Origin: Prevotella sp.
GTDB lineage: Bacteria > Bacteroidota > Bacteroidia > Bacteroidales > Bacteroidaceae
NCBI GenBank assembly: GCA_017474515.1
Contig: JAFVHN010000011.1
Coordinates: 1-62,361 of the forward strand
Direction: 5' to 3'
Length of the DNA: 62,361 bases
Shown: positions 16,639-24,793 of the stretch, one piece after another
Position numbering within the stretch: the first letter of the stretch is position 1
Layout of the letters: each line of letters starts with the position of its first letter
Notes under the pieces: generated by a model
Told to the model about the DNA's origin: nothing
The model's database searches: none
Seen by the model: only the letters and a program-made list of their open reading frames with translations
Program-made: the position numbers and the translations under genes

Positions 16639-19600
16639 TTAGAAAGTGAAGTTAATACCTGCCATAAAGCTGCGTGCGCTCGGATAAGAGCAGTAGTTGT
16701 AGCCCGGAGTGAAGGTTCCGCCGGCGTAGTCCACGTTGTAGCCTTTGTAGCCGGTGAAGGTATGGAGGTTCTGGGCCGACACATAGAGACGGACACCGCT
16801 GACATAGTTGGCAAACCACTTGTTGGGCAGGTTGCAGCCCAGTTCCACGTTGGCAATCTTCCAGTAAGCGGCGTTCTGTATCATGCGGCTGCTGAACAGG
16901 TCGTTCCAGGCCAGCGAGGCGTTGTTGGCAAGATAGGTGCGGGGAACGCTGCTGATGTAGGTGCTGCCGTCCCACTGGTTGGCGCCGAGCACTGCAACGT
17001 CCTTGTTGCCATAGCCATAGCTGGAGTTGATGGCGTTGTAGATGTGGTCTGACACATGATAGTTGAGTGCGCCGAAGGTGGAAATGCTCAGGTCGAAGAT
17101 CTTGTATTCCAGGTGTGCGCTCAGACCGAAGTTGATCTTGGCCAGGCCGCTGCCCAGCACCACTTGGTCGTCGCCGTTCACCACGCCGTCGCCGTTCATG
17201 TCCTTGTAGAGGCAGTCGCCAACGTTGGCGCCGTCCTGCAAGGCCACGGCATTGTGGGCGTCGAGTTCTTCCTGAGTGCGGGCAATGCCTTCATACACCC
17301 ATCCGTAGAACTGTCCCACTTCCTGGCCTACATAGGTGGCATAGGCGCCGGAGATGTGCTTCTCGGTACCGAAGCCCAGCGAGGTCACCTTGTTGTTCAG
17401 GGTGCTCAGGTTGGCGCTGATCTGATGCTTCAAGGCATGGTCGCTGTTGCGGTAAGTGAGCGAGAACTCCAGACCGCTGTTGTCCATCGAAGCGGCGTTC
17501 ATCGTGACGCTTGTGTTGGCAACACCGGCACTGGCGGGCACAGGCACGCCGTAAAGCAGGTCAACCGACTCGTTCTTGTACCATTCGGCAGTGAACTCGA
17601 TGCGGTTGTTCAGCAAGGCAAGGTCAATACCGACGTTGGAAGTCTTCTTCTTTTCCCATGCAATGTTTTCGTTGACGTAGGTGGAAACGGCAGAACCGGT
17701 GACGGGCTGGTTGCCGAAGCTGTAGGTCATGTTGTTGCGCATCATCGTGGCCTGGTAGGCGTATTCGCCTATGTTTTCGTTACCCAGTTCACCATAGCTG
17801 GCCCTTACCTTGAACATATTAATAAGGTTATGGTCGAAGGGGAAGAACTTTTCCTTGTCGAAGCGCCAACCCAGCGACACCGAGGGGAATGTTCCCCAGC
17901 GGATGTTCTTCGTCAGGCGCGAGCTGCCGTCACGACGAATCACTGCCGAGAGGAGATATTTGCCGTCGTAGTCGTAAATCAGACGTCCGATGTAGGAGGC
18001 CAGGGCATGCTTGAACTCGGAGGACTCGGCCGTGCGGTCGTTGGCATTTTGCAGCTGCAGGAAGTAGGGCTCCGAGAAGTTGATGCCCGTGCCGGTCAAA
18101 TTAGCCCAGTTCTCCTCTTCGTAGGTCTGGCCGGCCACGATGTTCACATGGTGCAGGCCGAAGGTGCCGTCGTAGGTCAGCGTGTTCTCTATCAGGGCAT
18201 CGGTAATTTTGCGATGACCCTTGGTAAGGCGCTCGTTTTCCTTGGCCAGATAGACGCGGTTGCTCTGAATCCATGCGGGAATCCAAGTCTTGTCGTTGCA
18301 GTGGGTGGCACTGTACGACAGGTTGATTTTGTAGCCGAGCTTGTGGTTCTTGCTCTTGATGCCAACCATCTCCAGCAGGTCCACGTCTGCCGATGCACTG
18401 CCCACGAAGCGGTCAACCAGCGTGTTGCGGGTCAGCATGTTGTTGATGAGCAGGGGGTTCGAGGCCGAGATGTCGCCGTGGATGGTGTCGTAGTAAACGC
18501 CATAGCCGAAAGCGTCGTAGCGCCAGCTGCTGGCCGAGCCCACCATGTCGTCGAGCACCCAAGTCGAATCGTCGTAGGCCTTGATGGTGGGCTGCATGGT
18601 CAACACGCCAAGCAGCACATTGGGCAGGTTGCCATAAAGGCCCTGCACATACTCGTTGGCATTCGAAATGGAGGTGTTGTCCTGGTCGGAGTGCGAATAC
18701 ACGAGGCTGGTGCGGAACTTGATGAACTTGGTGTCCATGGTGTTGTTCACGCGGGCTGTGTAGCGCTTGTAGTTGGGTCCGGCACCTTCCAGCGTTCCTT
18801 TCTGGTTGTAGAAGTCAAGACCTATATTATATGTATTGTTGGCACCGCCGCCGCTCAGGTTCACGTTGTGGTTCTGACGGATGCCCGTCTTGAACACCTC
18901 GTCAAACCAGTCGGTATTGGTGTCGTCCTGGAAGGCGTAGCCCTCGGCAGTAGGCCTGTAGCCGCCGGGAAGCGGGGTGCCCGAGTTGGCAGCGGCCACT
19001 CCAAGATAGTTGGTGTATTGGGGGGCGTCCATCACGTCGTAAACGCTTTTCGAAATCTTGTCGATGCCGAAATAGCCCTTGTAGTCAACCTTCAGCGGCT
19101 GGTCTTTCTTACCTCCCTTGGTGGTGATAATCACCACGCCGTTGGCGGCACGTGAACCGTAGATGGCGCCTGCCGAAGCGTCTTTCAGCACTTGGATGGT
19201 TTCAATGTCGTTAGGCGAGAAGTCGCGGATGGTGGTGCCCATGGGCACGCCGTCGATGACGTACAGCGGGGCTGTGCTGCCGAAGGAGCCGATACCGCGG
19301 ATGCGCACCGAGGGGTCGGCACCGGGCTGGCCGTCGGACGTAATCTGCACGCCGGCAACCTTACCTTCAAGCATCGAGGAAATGTTGGAGTGGGACACGC
19401 GCTTCAGTTCTTCGGCGTCCACAATGCTGACGGCACCCGTCAGGTCGGCCTTCTTCTGGGTACCGTAACCGATGACGACCACCTGGTCGAGCACTTGGCT
19501 GTCGGACTCCAACTGAATTTGTCCAAGGTCAGAGCGGCCGCGAACGGCAAACTCTCGGTCCTTGTAACCAACGTAACTCACCACGAGAGTGGCATCAGAA

Positions 19601-19827
19601 GGAGCTCTTAGCTCAAAGTTACCGTCGTAGTCGGTGATGGCTCCGATCTGGGAACCTTTCACCTTGACAGTAGCACCAATGAGCGCTTCCCCCTCCTGGT
19701 CAATAACCTGACCTTTGACCGTAATGGTCTGCTGGGTCACTGATGCCGTCGCTTGAACCGGGAAAGCCGTCAGGCCACCCAGCGTTCCTAAAGACAGCAT
19801 CACAGAGAATAATACTTGTTTTCTCAT
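16639..19827 (-). CDS. SusC/RagA-family TonB-linked outer membrane transporter
   Basis: The 1062-aa protein has a signal peptide (FPVQATA), a carboxypeptidase-regulatory-like domain (VKGQVIDQEGEALIGATV), the SusC TonB box DQVVVIGYGTQKK, a plug with RIRGIGSFGSTAPLYVIDG and a large barrel ending in GINFTF. Together with the SusD protein it imports oligosaccharide across the outer membrane using TonB energy. It is the first gene of the polysaccharide locus, preceded by a clear promoter and a pair of direct repeats. Confidence 0.96.
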   Translation of the reverse strand: MRKQVLFSVMLSLGTLGGLTAFPVQATASVTQQTITVKGQVIDQEGEALIGATVKVKGSQIGAITDYDGNFELRAPSDATLVVSYVGYKDREFAVRGRSDLGQIQLESDSQVLDQVVVIGYGTQKKADLTGAVSIVDAEELKRVSHSNISSMLEGKVAGVQITSDGQPGADPSVRIRGIGSFGSTAPLYVIDGVPMGTTIRDFSPNDIETIQVLKDASAGAIYGSRAANGVVIITTKGGKKDQPLKVDYKGYFGIDKISKSVYDVMDAPQYTNYLGVAAANSGTPLPGGYRPTAEGYAFQDDTNTDWFDEVFKTGIRQNHNVNLSGGGANNTYNIGLDFYNQKGTLEGAGPNYKRYTARVNNTMDTKFIKFRTSLVYSHSDQDNTSISNANEYVQGLYGNLPNVLLGVLTMQPTIKAYDDSTWVLDDMVGSASSWRYDAFGYGVYYDTIHGDISASNPLLINNMLTRNTLVDRFVGSASADVDLLEMVGIKSKNHKLGYKINLSYSATHCNDKTWIPAWIQSNRVYLAKENERLTKGHRKITDALIENTLTYDGTFGLHHVNIVAGQTYEEENWANLTGTGINFSEPYFLQLQNANDRTAESSEFKHALASYIGRLIYDYDGKYLLSAVIRRDGSSRLTKNIRWGTFPSVSLGWRFDKEKFFPFDHNLINMFKVRASYGELGNENIGEYAYQATMMRNNMTYSFGNQPVTGSAVSTYVNENIAWEKKKTSNVGIDLALLNNRIEFTAEWYKNESVDLLYGVPVPASAGVANTSVTMNAASMDNSGLEFSLTYRNSDHALKHQISANLSTLNNKVTSLGFGTEKHISGAYATYVGQEVGQFYGWVYEGIARTQEELDAHNAVALQDGANVGDCLYKDMNGDGVVNGDDQVVLGSGLAKINFGLSAHLEYKIFDLSISTFGALNYHVSDHIYNAINSSYGYGNKDVAVLGANQWDGSTYISSVPRTYLANNASLAWNDLFSSRMIQNAAYWKIANVELGCNLPNKWFANYVSGVRLYVSAQNLHTFTGYKGYNVDYAGGTFTPGYNYCSYPSARSFMAGINFTF

Positions 19828-19881
19828 TGATAATGGTTTTTAGTTTTTTTTAAATATTAGTAGAATTAGTAAAATTTTTGG

Positions 19882-19889
19882 CAAAGATA
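19882..19889 (-). promoter_or_regulatory. Promoter -7 box (TATCTTTG) for susC
   Basis: A perfect TATCTTTG reads on the minus strand 55 bp upstream of the susC start, in A/T-rich DNA. The usual -33 TTTG box is weak, which is common for activator-dependent promoters of this kind. Confidence 0.65.
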
Positions 19890-19910
19890 ATAAAATAATG
19901 GTGGATGGAG

Positions 19911-19949
19911 GGTGGACAAAACGATTTATTAGGTGGACAAAACGGTTTA
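19911..19949 (-). promoter_or_regulatory. Probable activator site: two direct repeats 21 bp apart
   Basis: GGTGGACAAAACGATTTA (19911-19928) and GGTGGACAAAACGGTTTA (19932-19949) differ by one base and repeat at 21 bp, two turns of the helix. They lie about 20-60 bp upstream of the -7 box. Direct repeats are typical for AraC-type regulators, and the gene for one ends at 19988. Confidence 0.65.
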
Positions 19950-19987
19950 AGTGCCTTTCAGCGCGTTTTTTCACCTCTTGACGTATG

Positions 19988-22954
19988 TCAACCTTTCTCC
20001 GAGGTGCCATAGGCGCTCGGACTCATGCCGAACATCTTGGTAAAGCAGCGGGTGAAATATTTCGGGTCGTTGAAGCCCACGGCAAATGCAACCTCGGTGA
20101 TGTTGCGTGTGCCCGTCTTGTCGGAGAGCAGCTCCTTGGCCATGTTCAGGCGGTAGTTGCGTATGAACTGTCCAACGGGCAGCCCGGCCTCGGCATTGAG
20201 GTGCTTGCTAGCCACGCTGCGGCTCATGCCCAGGGCGTCGCAGAACTCCTGCACGCCGAAATCGGAGTCGCTGTAGTTTTGCTCCAAGATTTCCATCACA
20301 CGTTCCATCAGCGGACGTGTGGTTTTCATTATTTCCTCCTTGTCGGCCTCCACGCTCTTGGTGACGCTCTGCTGATAGCGCTCCTGGTTGCCGAGGATGT
20401 TGCTGATGCTTTGTTGCAGCTGCTTGGGGTTCTTCGATTCTGCCAGCACCTTCCGTATGGGGCTCAGCAACTGTTCTGCCTCGCGGCGTTTCAGTTCCAC
20501 CTCCCACCTTTTATATATATATATGGCCAACCCGATGACGAAAAGCAACATCAGCAGGCGGAACCACCAACTGTTCCAGAAGTGGGGCTTCACCACGATT
20601 TCTATCGAAACGGTGTCTTCCTCGGCCGACGAGAACGCCGAGCGGTATTTCACCTCAAAGGTGTAGTTGCCCACCGGCAGCACGCTGTACCTCACCGAGT
20701 GCTCTCCGGGTTTCAGCCGAGTCCATTCGTTGTCGAAGCCTTTCATGCGGTAGCTGAAAGTTCCCTGCGACTCGTTGCCGTAGTTGAGTGCCGAGAAATC
20801 TATGGTGAACGAGCGGTTGCCCTCGCTGAGCGTAATGCGCCGTGCGATGGAGATGTCTTCGTCCAGATAGTCGCTTCCGGCCACAATGTCCTGGTTGTCA
20901 ACCATCAGGCGTGTCAGCGTAAGGTTGCCGTGGAAAGTGGCGTCGAGATTTTCGCCGAACACCTCTATCAGGCCGGCCTCGCTGCCAAGGTAAATCGTCC
21001 CCGAGGGCGCTATGGCGGCCGAATTCCAGTAGAACTGGGCACTGGCCAGACCGTCGGCCTCCGAGTAGTTGGTAAATGTTTTCAGGTGGGGGTCATACAC
21101 CGAAAGGCCGTTTTGCGTCGTTATCCAGAGCCTGCCGTTCTGGTCCTCCACAATGCCTTTCACGGCGTTGTTCACCAGTCCGTCTTCCTGTGTGAGCACG
21201 TCGAAGTGCTCCTTGCCGTGCTTGTCAACAATGCGGTGGTAGAGGCCATAGCCGTTGCTGCCCAGCCACAGCGTGCCGTCGCGCGTTTCGCAGAAAGAGG
21301 AAATCTTGTCGTAGATACGCGAGCCGGGGTTGTTCAGCTTGTATCTCAGGCTTCGGTAGCTGAACTGCCCGTTTTTACGCGATTTCAGGTCAATGGCAAT
21401 AACGCCTTGCAGGCAGCCCATCCAGAGCACGCCCTTCCGGTCCACCAATGCCCCTATGCAGCCGCGCACCAGCTGGCAGCTGTCGAAGGGCTCGGTGAGT
21501 TTTCTTGATTTCAGGTCGTAGAGGAACACTCCGTCGTTGCTTCCTATCCACAGCCCGTCGTTATAGCTGTCGTAGGCCAGTGCGCCGATGAAGTTGGTCA
21601 GCCGTGCCTGCTCTTCCGTCATGGCCACCGGCCTTACGGTTCTTGTGGCCAGGTCCACCACGTTCAGCCCGCCGCCCCAGGTGCCGGTCCACAGGTTCCC
21701 CTGCCTGTCGGCCACCAGTGCCGAAACGCTGTTGTGCGAAAGGAAGGAGTTGGCGCTTGTATAGTGGGTGAAGTCCTGCTGCCCCGGCTCTTTCCGGTTC
21801 AAGCCGCCTTCCACCGTGCCTGCCCAAATTGTGCCGTCGGGTTCTATATACATGGCATTCACAGGGTTGGGCGAAATGGATGTCGGCAAAGGGCCGTGTA
21901 CAAAGTTTTGCAACAGCAGTTGTCGGGGCACCAACTGTGCTATGCCGCCCGACTCCGTTCCCACCCATATCAAGCCCTTGCCCAAGGTTATGCAATGTAC
22001 GAAGTCGCTGTTCAGTGGCTGACGGCTGGCCGTATTCCAGGCCGTGAAGCTGTCGGTGGCATCGTCGTAAATGTTGACACCGCTGAGCGAGCCCACCAGC
22101 AGGCGGTTGTCGGGCATCAGGGCAAGGCTCGACAGGAAGTCGTGCGACAATTCCCCCGCGCTGCCCGTCGTATGGCGGTATCGGTCCAGGTGCTGGTGGT
22201 ATGGGTTGTATCTGAACAGGCCGTGGTTGGTGCTTATCCACACCTCGTTGCCGCGGCCCATCATGTCGGTGACATACAGTCCGTTGAGCTCCCTGAGCAG
22301 CGGCGAGATTTCCTCGCGCACCAGCACGCCGTTTTTTTCCACCATGCGGAACAGTCCGCCGTCGATGCCTATCCAGGGCTTGCCGTTGCCCTCTACGTCG
22401 CGAATGTTCACGTCGGGCGTGTTTCCGCGGTAGCTGTATGAGCAAATTTTCTCCAGCTTGCCTTTGTCGTTGAAAGTCAGCTGGTTCACGTTGGTGAATG
22501 TGATGAGCCAGATATGTCCGAGGGCGTCGCAATAGGTTTTCGTACATGGCTCTTGCAGGAGCTTCAACAGTGACTTGGGCAGTTGGTCTTGCGACATGCC
22601 GGCCATCGTTTTCAGGTCTATGATGTCCGTGCCCTCGTCGAAAGCCACCCACAGCCGTTTGAAGCGGTCTTCGGCAATGCTCTTGCATGAGTTGCTGCCC
22701 AGGCGCAACTTCGGCGAGGTCATGCCGTAGCCGTCGTAGCGCACCAGTCCGCCGCCGTAGGTGGCCACCCACAAGAAGCCGTTGGAATCCACGAAGACGC
22801 TGCTGATGTTATTGTGCGGCAATCCGCTTTTCAGGTCGAGAAACGACACATTATACCGCTCTGTCAGCATGGCCTGTTGAGCCATTCCGACACCAGCCCA
22901 TAGCAGGGCCCAAAGCAGCAGGAGTGCCCGCTTTATTCGTGTTCTTTCTCTCAT
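19988..22954 (-). CDS. Membrane-spanning AraC-type regulator with two-propeller sensor and no kinase or receiver
   Basis: The 988-aa protein has a signal peptide (from MRERTRIKR to GMAQQ), about 650 residues of ligand-sensor propeller repeats (for example GLPHNNISSVFVDSNGFLWV, VKGIVEDQNGRLWI), a Y_Y_Y domain at about 690-785 (FSYRMKGFDNEWT), one membrane helix at about 794-814 and, after a 65-residue charged helical linker, an AraC HTH at about 880-988 (ITEVAFAVGFNDPKYFTRCF). The sensor half is that of hybrid two-component systems, but the histidine kinase, ATPase and receiver domains are absent; nothing between helix and HTH has the space for them. It probably senses an arabinan fragment in the periplasm and activates susC. 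ATG 22954 begins the signal peptide and fits the promoter. Confidence 0.9.
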   Translation of the reverse strand: MRERTRIKRALLLLWALLWAGVGMAQQAMLTERYNVSFLDLKSGLPHNNISSVFVDSNGFLWVATYGGGLVRYDGYGMTSPKLRLGSNSCKSIAEDRFKRLWVAFDEGTDIIDLKTMAGMSQDQLPKSLLKLLQEPCTKTYCDALGHIWLITFTNVNQLTFNDKGKLEKICSYSYRGNTPDVNIRDVEGNGKPWIGIDGGLFRMVEKNGVLVREEISPLLRELNGLYVTDMMGRGNEVWISTNHGLFRYNPYHQHLDRYRHTTGSAGELSHDFLSSLALMPDNRLLVGSLSGVNIYDDATDSFTAWNTASRQPLNSDFVHCITLGKGLIWVGTESGGIAQLVPRQLLLQNFVHGPLPTSISPNPVNAMYIEPDGTIWAGTVEGGLNRKEPGQQDFTHYTSANSFLSHNSVSALVADRQGNLWTGTWGGGLNVVDLATRTVRPVAMTEEQARLTNFIGALAYDSYNDGLWIGSNDGVFLYDLKSRKLTEPFDSCQLVRGCIGALVDRKGVLWMGCLQGVIAIDLKSRKNGQFSYRSLRYKLNNPGSRIYDKISSFCETRDGTLWLGSNGYGLYHRIVDKHGKEHFDVLTQEDGLVNNAVKGIVEDQNGRLWITTQNGLSVYDPHLKTFTNYSEADGLASAQFYWNSAAIAPSGTIYLGSEAGLIEVFGENLDATFHGNLTLTRLMVDNQDIVAGSDYLDEDISIARRITLSEGNRSFTIDFSALNYGNESQGTFSYRMKGFDNEWTRLKPGEHSVRYSVLPVGNYTFEVKYRSAFSSAEEDTVSIEIVVKPHFWNSWWFRLLMLLFVIGLAIYIYKRWEVELKRREAEQLLSPIRKVLAESKNPKQLQQSISNILGNQERYQQSVTKSVEADKEEIMKTTRPLMERVMEILEQNYSDSDFGVQEFCDALGMSRSVASKHLNAEAGLPVGQFIRNYRLNMAKELLSDKTGTRNITEVAFAVGFNDPKYFTRCFTKMFGMSPSAYGTSEKG

Positions 22955-22962
22955 TTGCAGGG

Positions 22963-22970
22963 CAAAGATA
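22963..22970 (-). promoter_or_regulatory. Promoter -7 box eight bases from the regulator start codon
   Basis: TATCTTTG on the minus strand is separated from the ATG at 22954 by CCCTGCAA, so the transcript would have almost no leader, as for the TonB receptor at 7453. Confidence 0.5.
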
Positions 22971-23020
22971 CTGTTTTTTGGCGACACCGCCAAGAAAACG
23001 CCCTTTTTTCGTTTGCGGGG

Positions 23021-23096
23021 GCCTTCCAAGGAACTCCTCGGCTCTCCTAGGTTCTCCTAGGATTTCCTAGGTCTTCCTAGGACTTCCTAAGATTTC
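23021..23096. repeat. 10-bp-phased CCTAGG array 1
   Basis: Seven consecutive 10-bp units carry TCCTAGG or a one-base variant at the same place in each unit (TCCAAGG, TCCTCGG, four TCCTAGG, TCCTAAG). The array ends at the stop codon of the gene at 23095. CTAG is normally under-represented in bacterial DNA, so its regular recurrence is not chance. Confidence 0.85.
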
Positions 23097-23631
23097 ACTC
23101 AAGAAAAACCAGGCGGTTGTAGTTGAACCGGGAAAGCGGCGATTTCTCGTCGTCGAGCTCTTTCATCAGCCAGGGTGTTGCCTCCAGGCCGTGGCGCTCG
23201 ATGCAGTCTTTCAGCCGCCGCGTCCATTTCCCCATCACCGCGTCGATTTCCTCCTTGGTGGCCTCGATGCCGTAGTCGGCGGCCTCCTGCAGTTCCGAGA
23301 TAATCATCCCCGAGAACAGCCCGTGAAGGCCGTAGCGCCTGGCAAACTTGTCGGCGTGGCACCAGATGCCGATGCACGTCTTCTCGCGGAGGAACTGCAC
23401 ATGGCGGTCGGTTATCAGAAAGCGGTTGTAGCGGCCGTCTCGCCCCGGTGTGGAAAACAGGCCGTATTCGTTTCCGTGGCCGAGCATCATCACCGTGCCG
23501 GCGCTGCGGATGGCACGTTGCACGGCGCCGTTAGTGCTCGTTTCGGTGATGATGCACACCACGTCCTCCCGCTGTTCATAGAGCAGCGAGAGAACCTGCG
23601 TCGTGGGGTCGGTGGCATGCACTACGGTCAT
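23095..23631 (-). CDS. Uncharacterised 178-aa protein, possible caspase-like fold
   Basis: I do not recognise a named family. The protein has no signal peptide or membrane helix. Its core has beta-strand-like runs followed by MMLGHGNEYGLFS (His52) and, about 40 residues later, CIGIWCHADKFA (Cys91). A His-Gly followed by a small-residue-Cys after a hydrophobic strand is the arrangement of the catalytic pair in caspase-like and CHAT peptidases, so a small cysteine peptidase or an inactive relative is possible. Confidence in that idea is low. It is bounded downstream by CCTAGG array 1 and upstream by repeat copy 3. Confidence 0.7.
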   Translation of the reverse strand: MTVVHATDPTTQVLSLLYEQREDVVCIITETSTNGAVQRAIRSAGTVMMLGHGNEYGLFSTPGRDGRYNRFLITDRHVQFLREKTCIGIWCHADKFARRYGLHGLFSGMIISELQEAADYGIEATKEEIDAVMGKWTRRLKDCIERHGLEATPWLMKELDDEKSPLSRFNYNRLVFLE

Positions 23632-23662
23632 GGTGTTAAATGTTCAGGCGAATGAGCACTCC

Positions 23663-23870
23663 GTTTTGTCAAGATTTTTCATGGTTTTTTGCTTTCCCCA
23701 AGAACTATGACGGCAAATTCCGGGGAGAGATTTGGCAGTTTGAGGGGAGAGATTTGCCAATTCTCTCCCCGAAAATTGCGGTCAAGCCATAGGTGTTTTG
23801 CAAGCCTGTGATTTTCAACAAGTTACAAAACGCTCGAAAAGAGGCGATTTTGTCAATATTTTTTACCAAA
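23663..23870 (-). repeat. Dispersed ~205-bp structured repeat, copy 3 (inverted)
   Basis: This copy lies in the opposite orientation to the others. Its core has GGGGAGAGATTTGGCA followed by the hairpin GGGGAGAGA - TTTGCCAAT - TCTCTCCCC. The edges read TTTTGTCAAGATTTTT (plus strand) and TGTCAATATTTTTTACC. It fills the 321-bp gap between the genes at 23631 and 23953. Confidence 0.78.
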
Positions 23871-23952
23871 TTTACCCTATGTCGCTATCCACCGAAAAGT
23901 GATGAAAACAGGGCATGGGTCTTGTACATTTGAAACGTCTATTTGAATAAAA

Positions 23953-24549
23953 TCATCCCCTTCTTTTCAGCACCACAATCTCTGCGTCGGCGCCGTCCTT
24001 GCCGTATTCGCTCACAAGGATGTAGCGTTCGTCGCAGGCAATGCCGAAACACCGGCAGTTGCCGCCCTCCTTTTCCACTTGGTTGCCCCAGTAGCTGGCG
24101 TTGTCGTCAAGGACTTTCACGCTGTTGCCGTTGAGGTGGTACTCCATATTGACAAACGAGCCCTGCAACACGAAGAGGTTGTCGATGCGCGGCATGCCGC
24201 TGATGGCCAGGGCGTTGACTTCGTCTATGAGCTGTTGTTTCAGGGGCGACGTGGCATGGGGAAGCTCGTCGGCGGGCAGCTGCCAACGCTTGAGGCTGGG
24301 GTAAAACTGGCGGAGAACGGCCTTGTACTCCTCGCGGCTGAGGTTTTGGCCGGTGTTTTTGTTGTATTCGTCAACAAATTGTGAGCAGAAATCCACCATT
24401 TCCTCCATGGTGAAGTCGCCCGTGAAAGCGCCGTCTTTATAGCAATAGATGCAGTATTCCTGGTTCTTGCTGCCGTCGGCCTCTGTTCCTAAAATCTCCT
24501 CGGTGAGCGGCATGCCGCAACTTTGACAAAATTTCATTTCATTTTCCAT
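23953..24549 (-). CDS. Zinc-ribbon domain protein
   Basis: The 198-aa cytoplasmic protein starts MENEMKFCQSCGMPLTEE and has two Cys pairs, FCQSCG and YCIYCYKDG, spaced as in the putative zinc-ribbon family PF12674. Residues of about 45-75 (FTMEEMVDFCSQFVDEYNK) are helical. The remainder has no recognisable catalytic motif; its end, DERYILVSEYGKDGADAEIVVLK, is beta-rich. Role unknown. A later ATG at 24537 is an alternative start. Confidence 0.8.
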   Translation of the reverse strand: MENEMKFCQSCGMPLTEEILGTEADGSKNQEYCIYCYKDGAFTGDFTMEEMVDFCSQFVDEYNKNTGQNLSREEYKAVLRQFYPSLKRWQLPADELPHATSPLKQQLIDEVNALAISGMPRIDNLFVLQGSFVNMEYHLNGNSVKVLDDNASYWGNQVEKEGGNCRCFGIACDERYILVSEYGKDGADAEIVVLKRRG

Positions 24550-24583
24550 CGTAATTGATTTTTTTGTTATAAATTTGCAACTG

Positions 24584-24591
24584 CAAAGATA
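24584..24591 (-). promoter_or_regulatory. Promoter -7 box (TATCTTTG) for the zinc-ribbon gene
   Basis: TATCTTTG on the minus strand lies 35 bp upstream of the start at 24549. Confidence 0.5.
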
Positions 24592-24660
24592 CATATTTCC
24601 CGCCAAACCAGCAAATATCTGGGATATTCAGTCCTTTTTTGGGATGAATGGCAGGAAAAT

Positions 24661-24772
24661 AGGAAGCCCTGGGCTCTCCAAGGAAACCCTAGGACCACCT
24701 AGGAACTCCTAGGCTCTCCTAGGAACTCCTAGGAAAACCTAGGCCCTCATAGGAAAACCTAAACCCCTCAAT
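24661..24772. repeat. 10-bp-phased CCTAGG array 2
   Basis: About eleven 10-bp units follow each other, with CCTAGG exact in six consecutive units and one-base variants (CCTGGG, CCAAGG, CATAGG, CCTAAA) at the edges. It lies between the divergent zinc-ribbon and esterase genes and ends about 20 bp before the esterase start. Confidence 0.85.
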
Positions 24773-24793
24773 TAAAAAAACAATAAAGATTTT

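Noticed and set aside
17056-19155. A 699-codon plus-strand frame opposite susC
   Set aside because: SusC on the minus strand has clear family motifs throughout; the opposite frame is low-complexity Val/Gly/His-rich and has no recognisable fold.
19988-22954. Classical hybrid two-component sensor
   Set aside because: No H-box, ATPase motifs or receiver Asp region; the linker between membrane helix and HTH is too short.
23021-24772. CRISPR array
   Set aside because: The 10-bp period and 6-bp core leave no room for repeats and unique spacers, and no cas genes are present.
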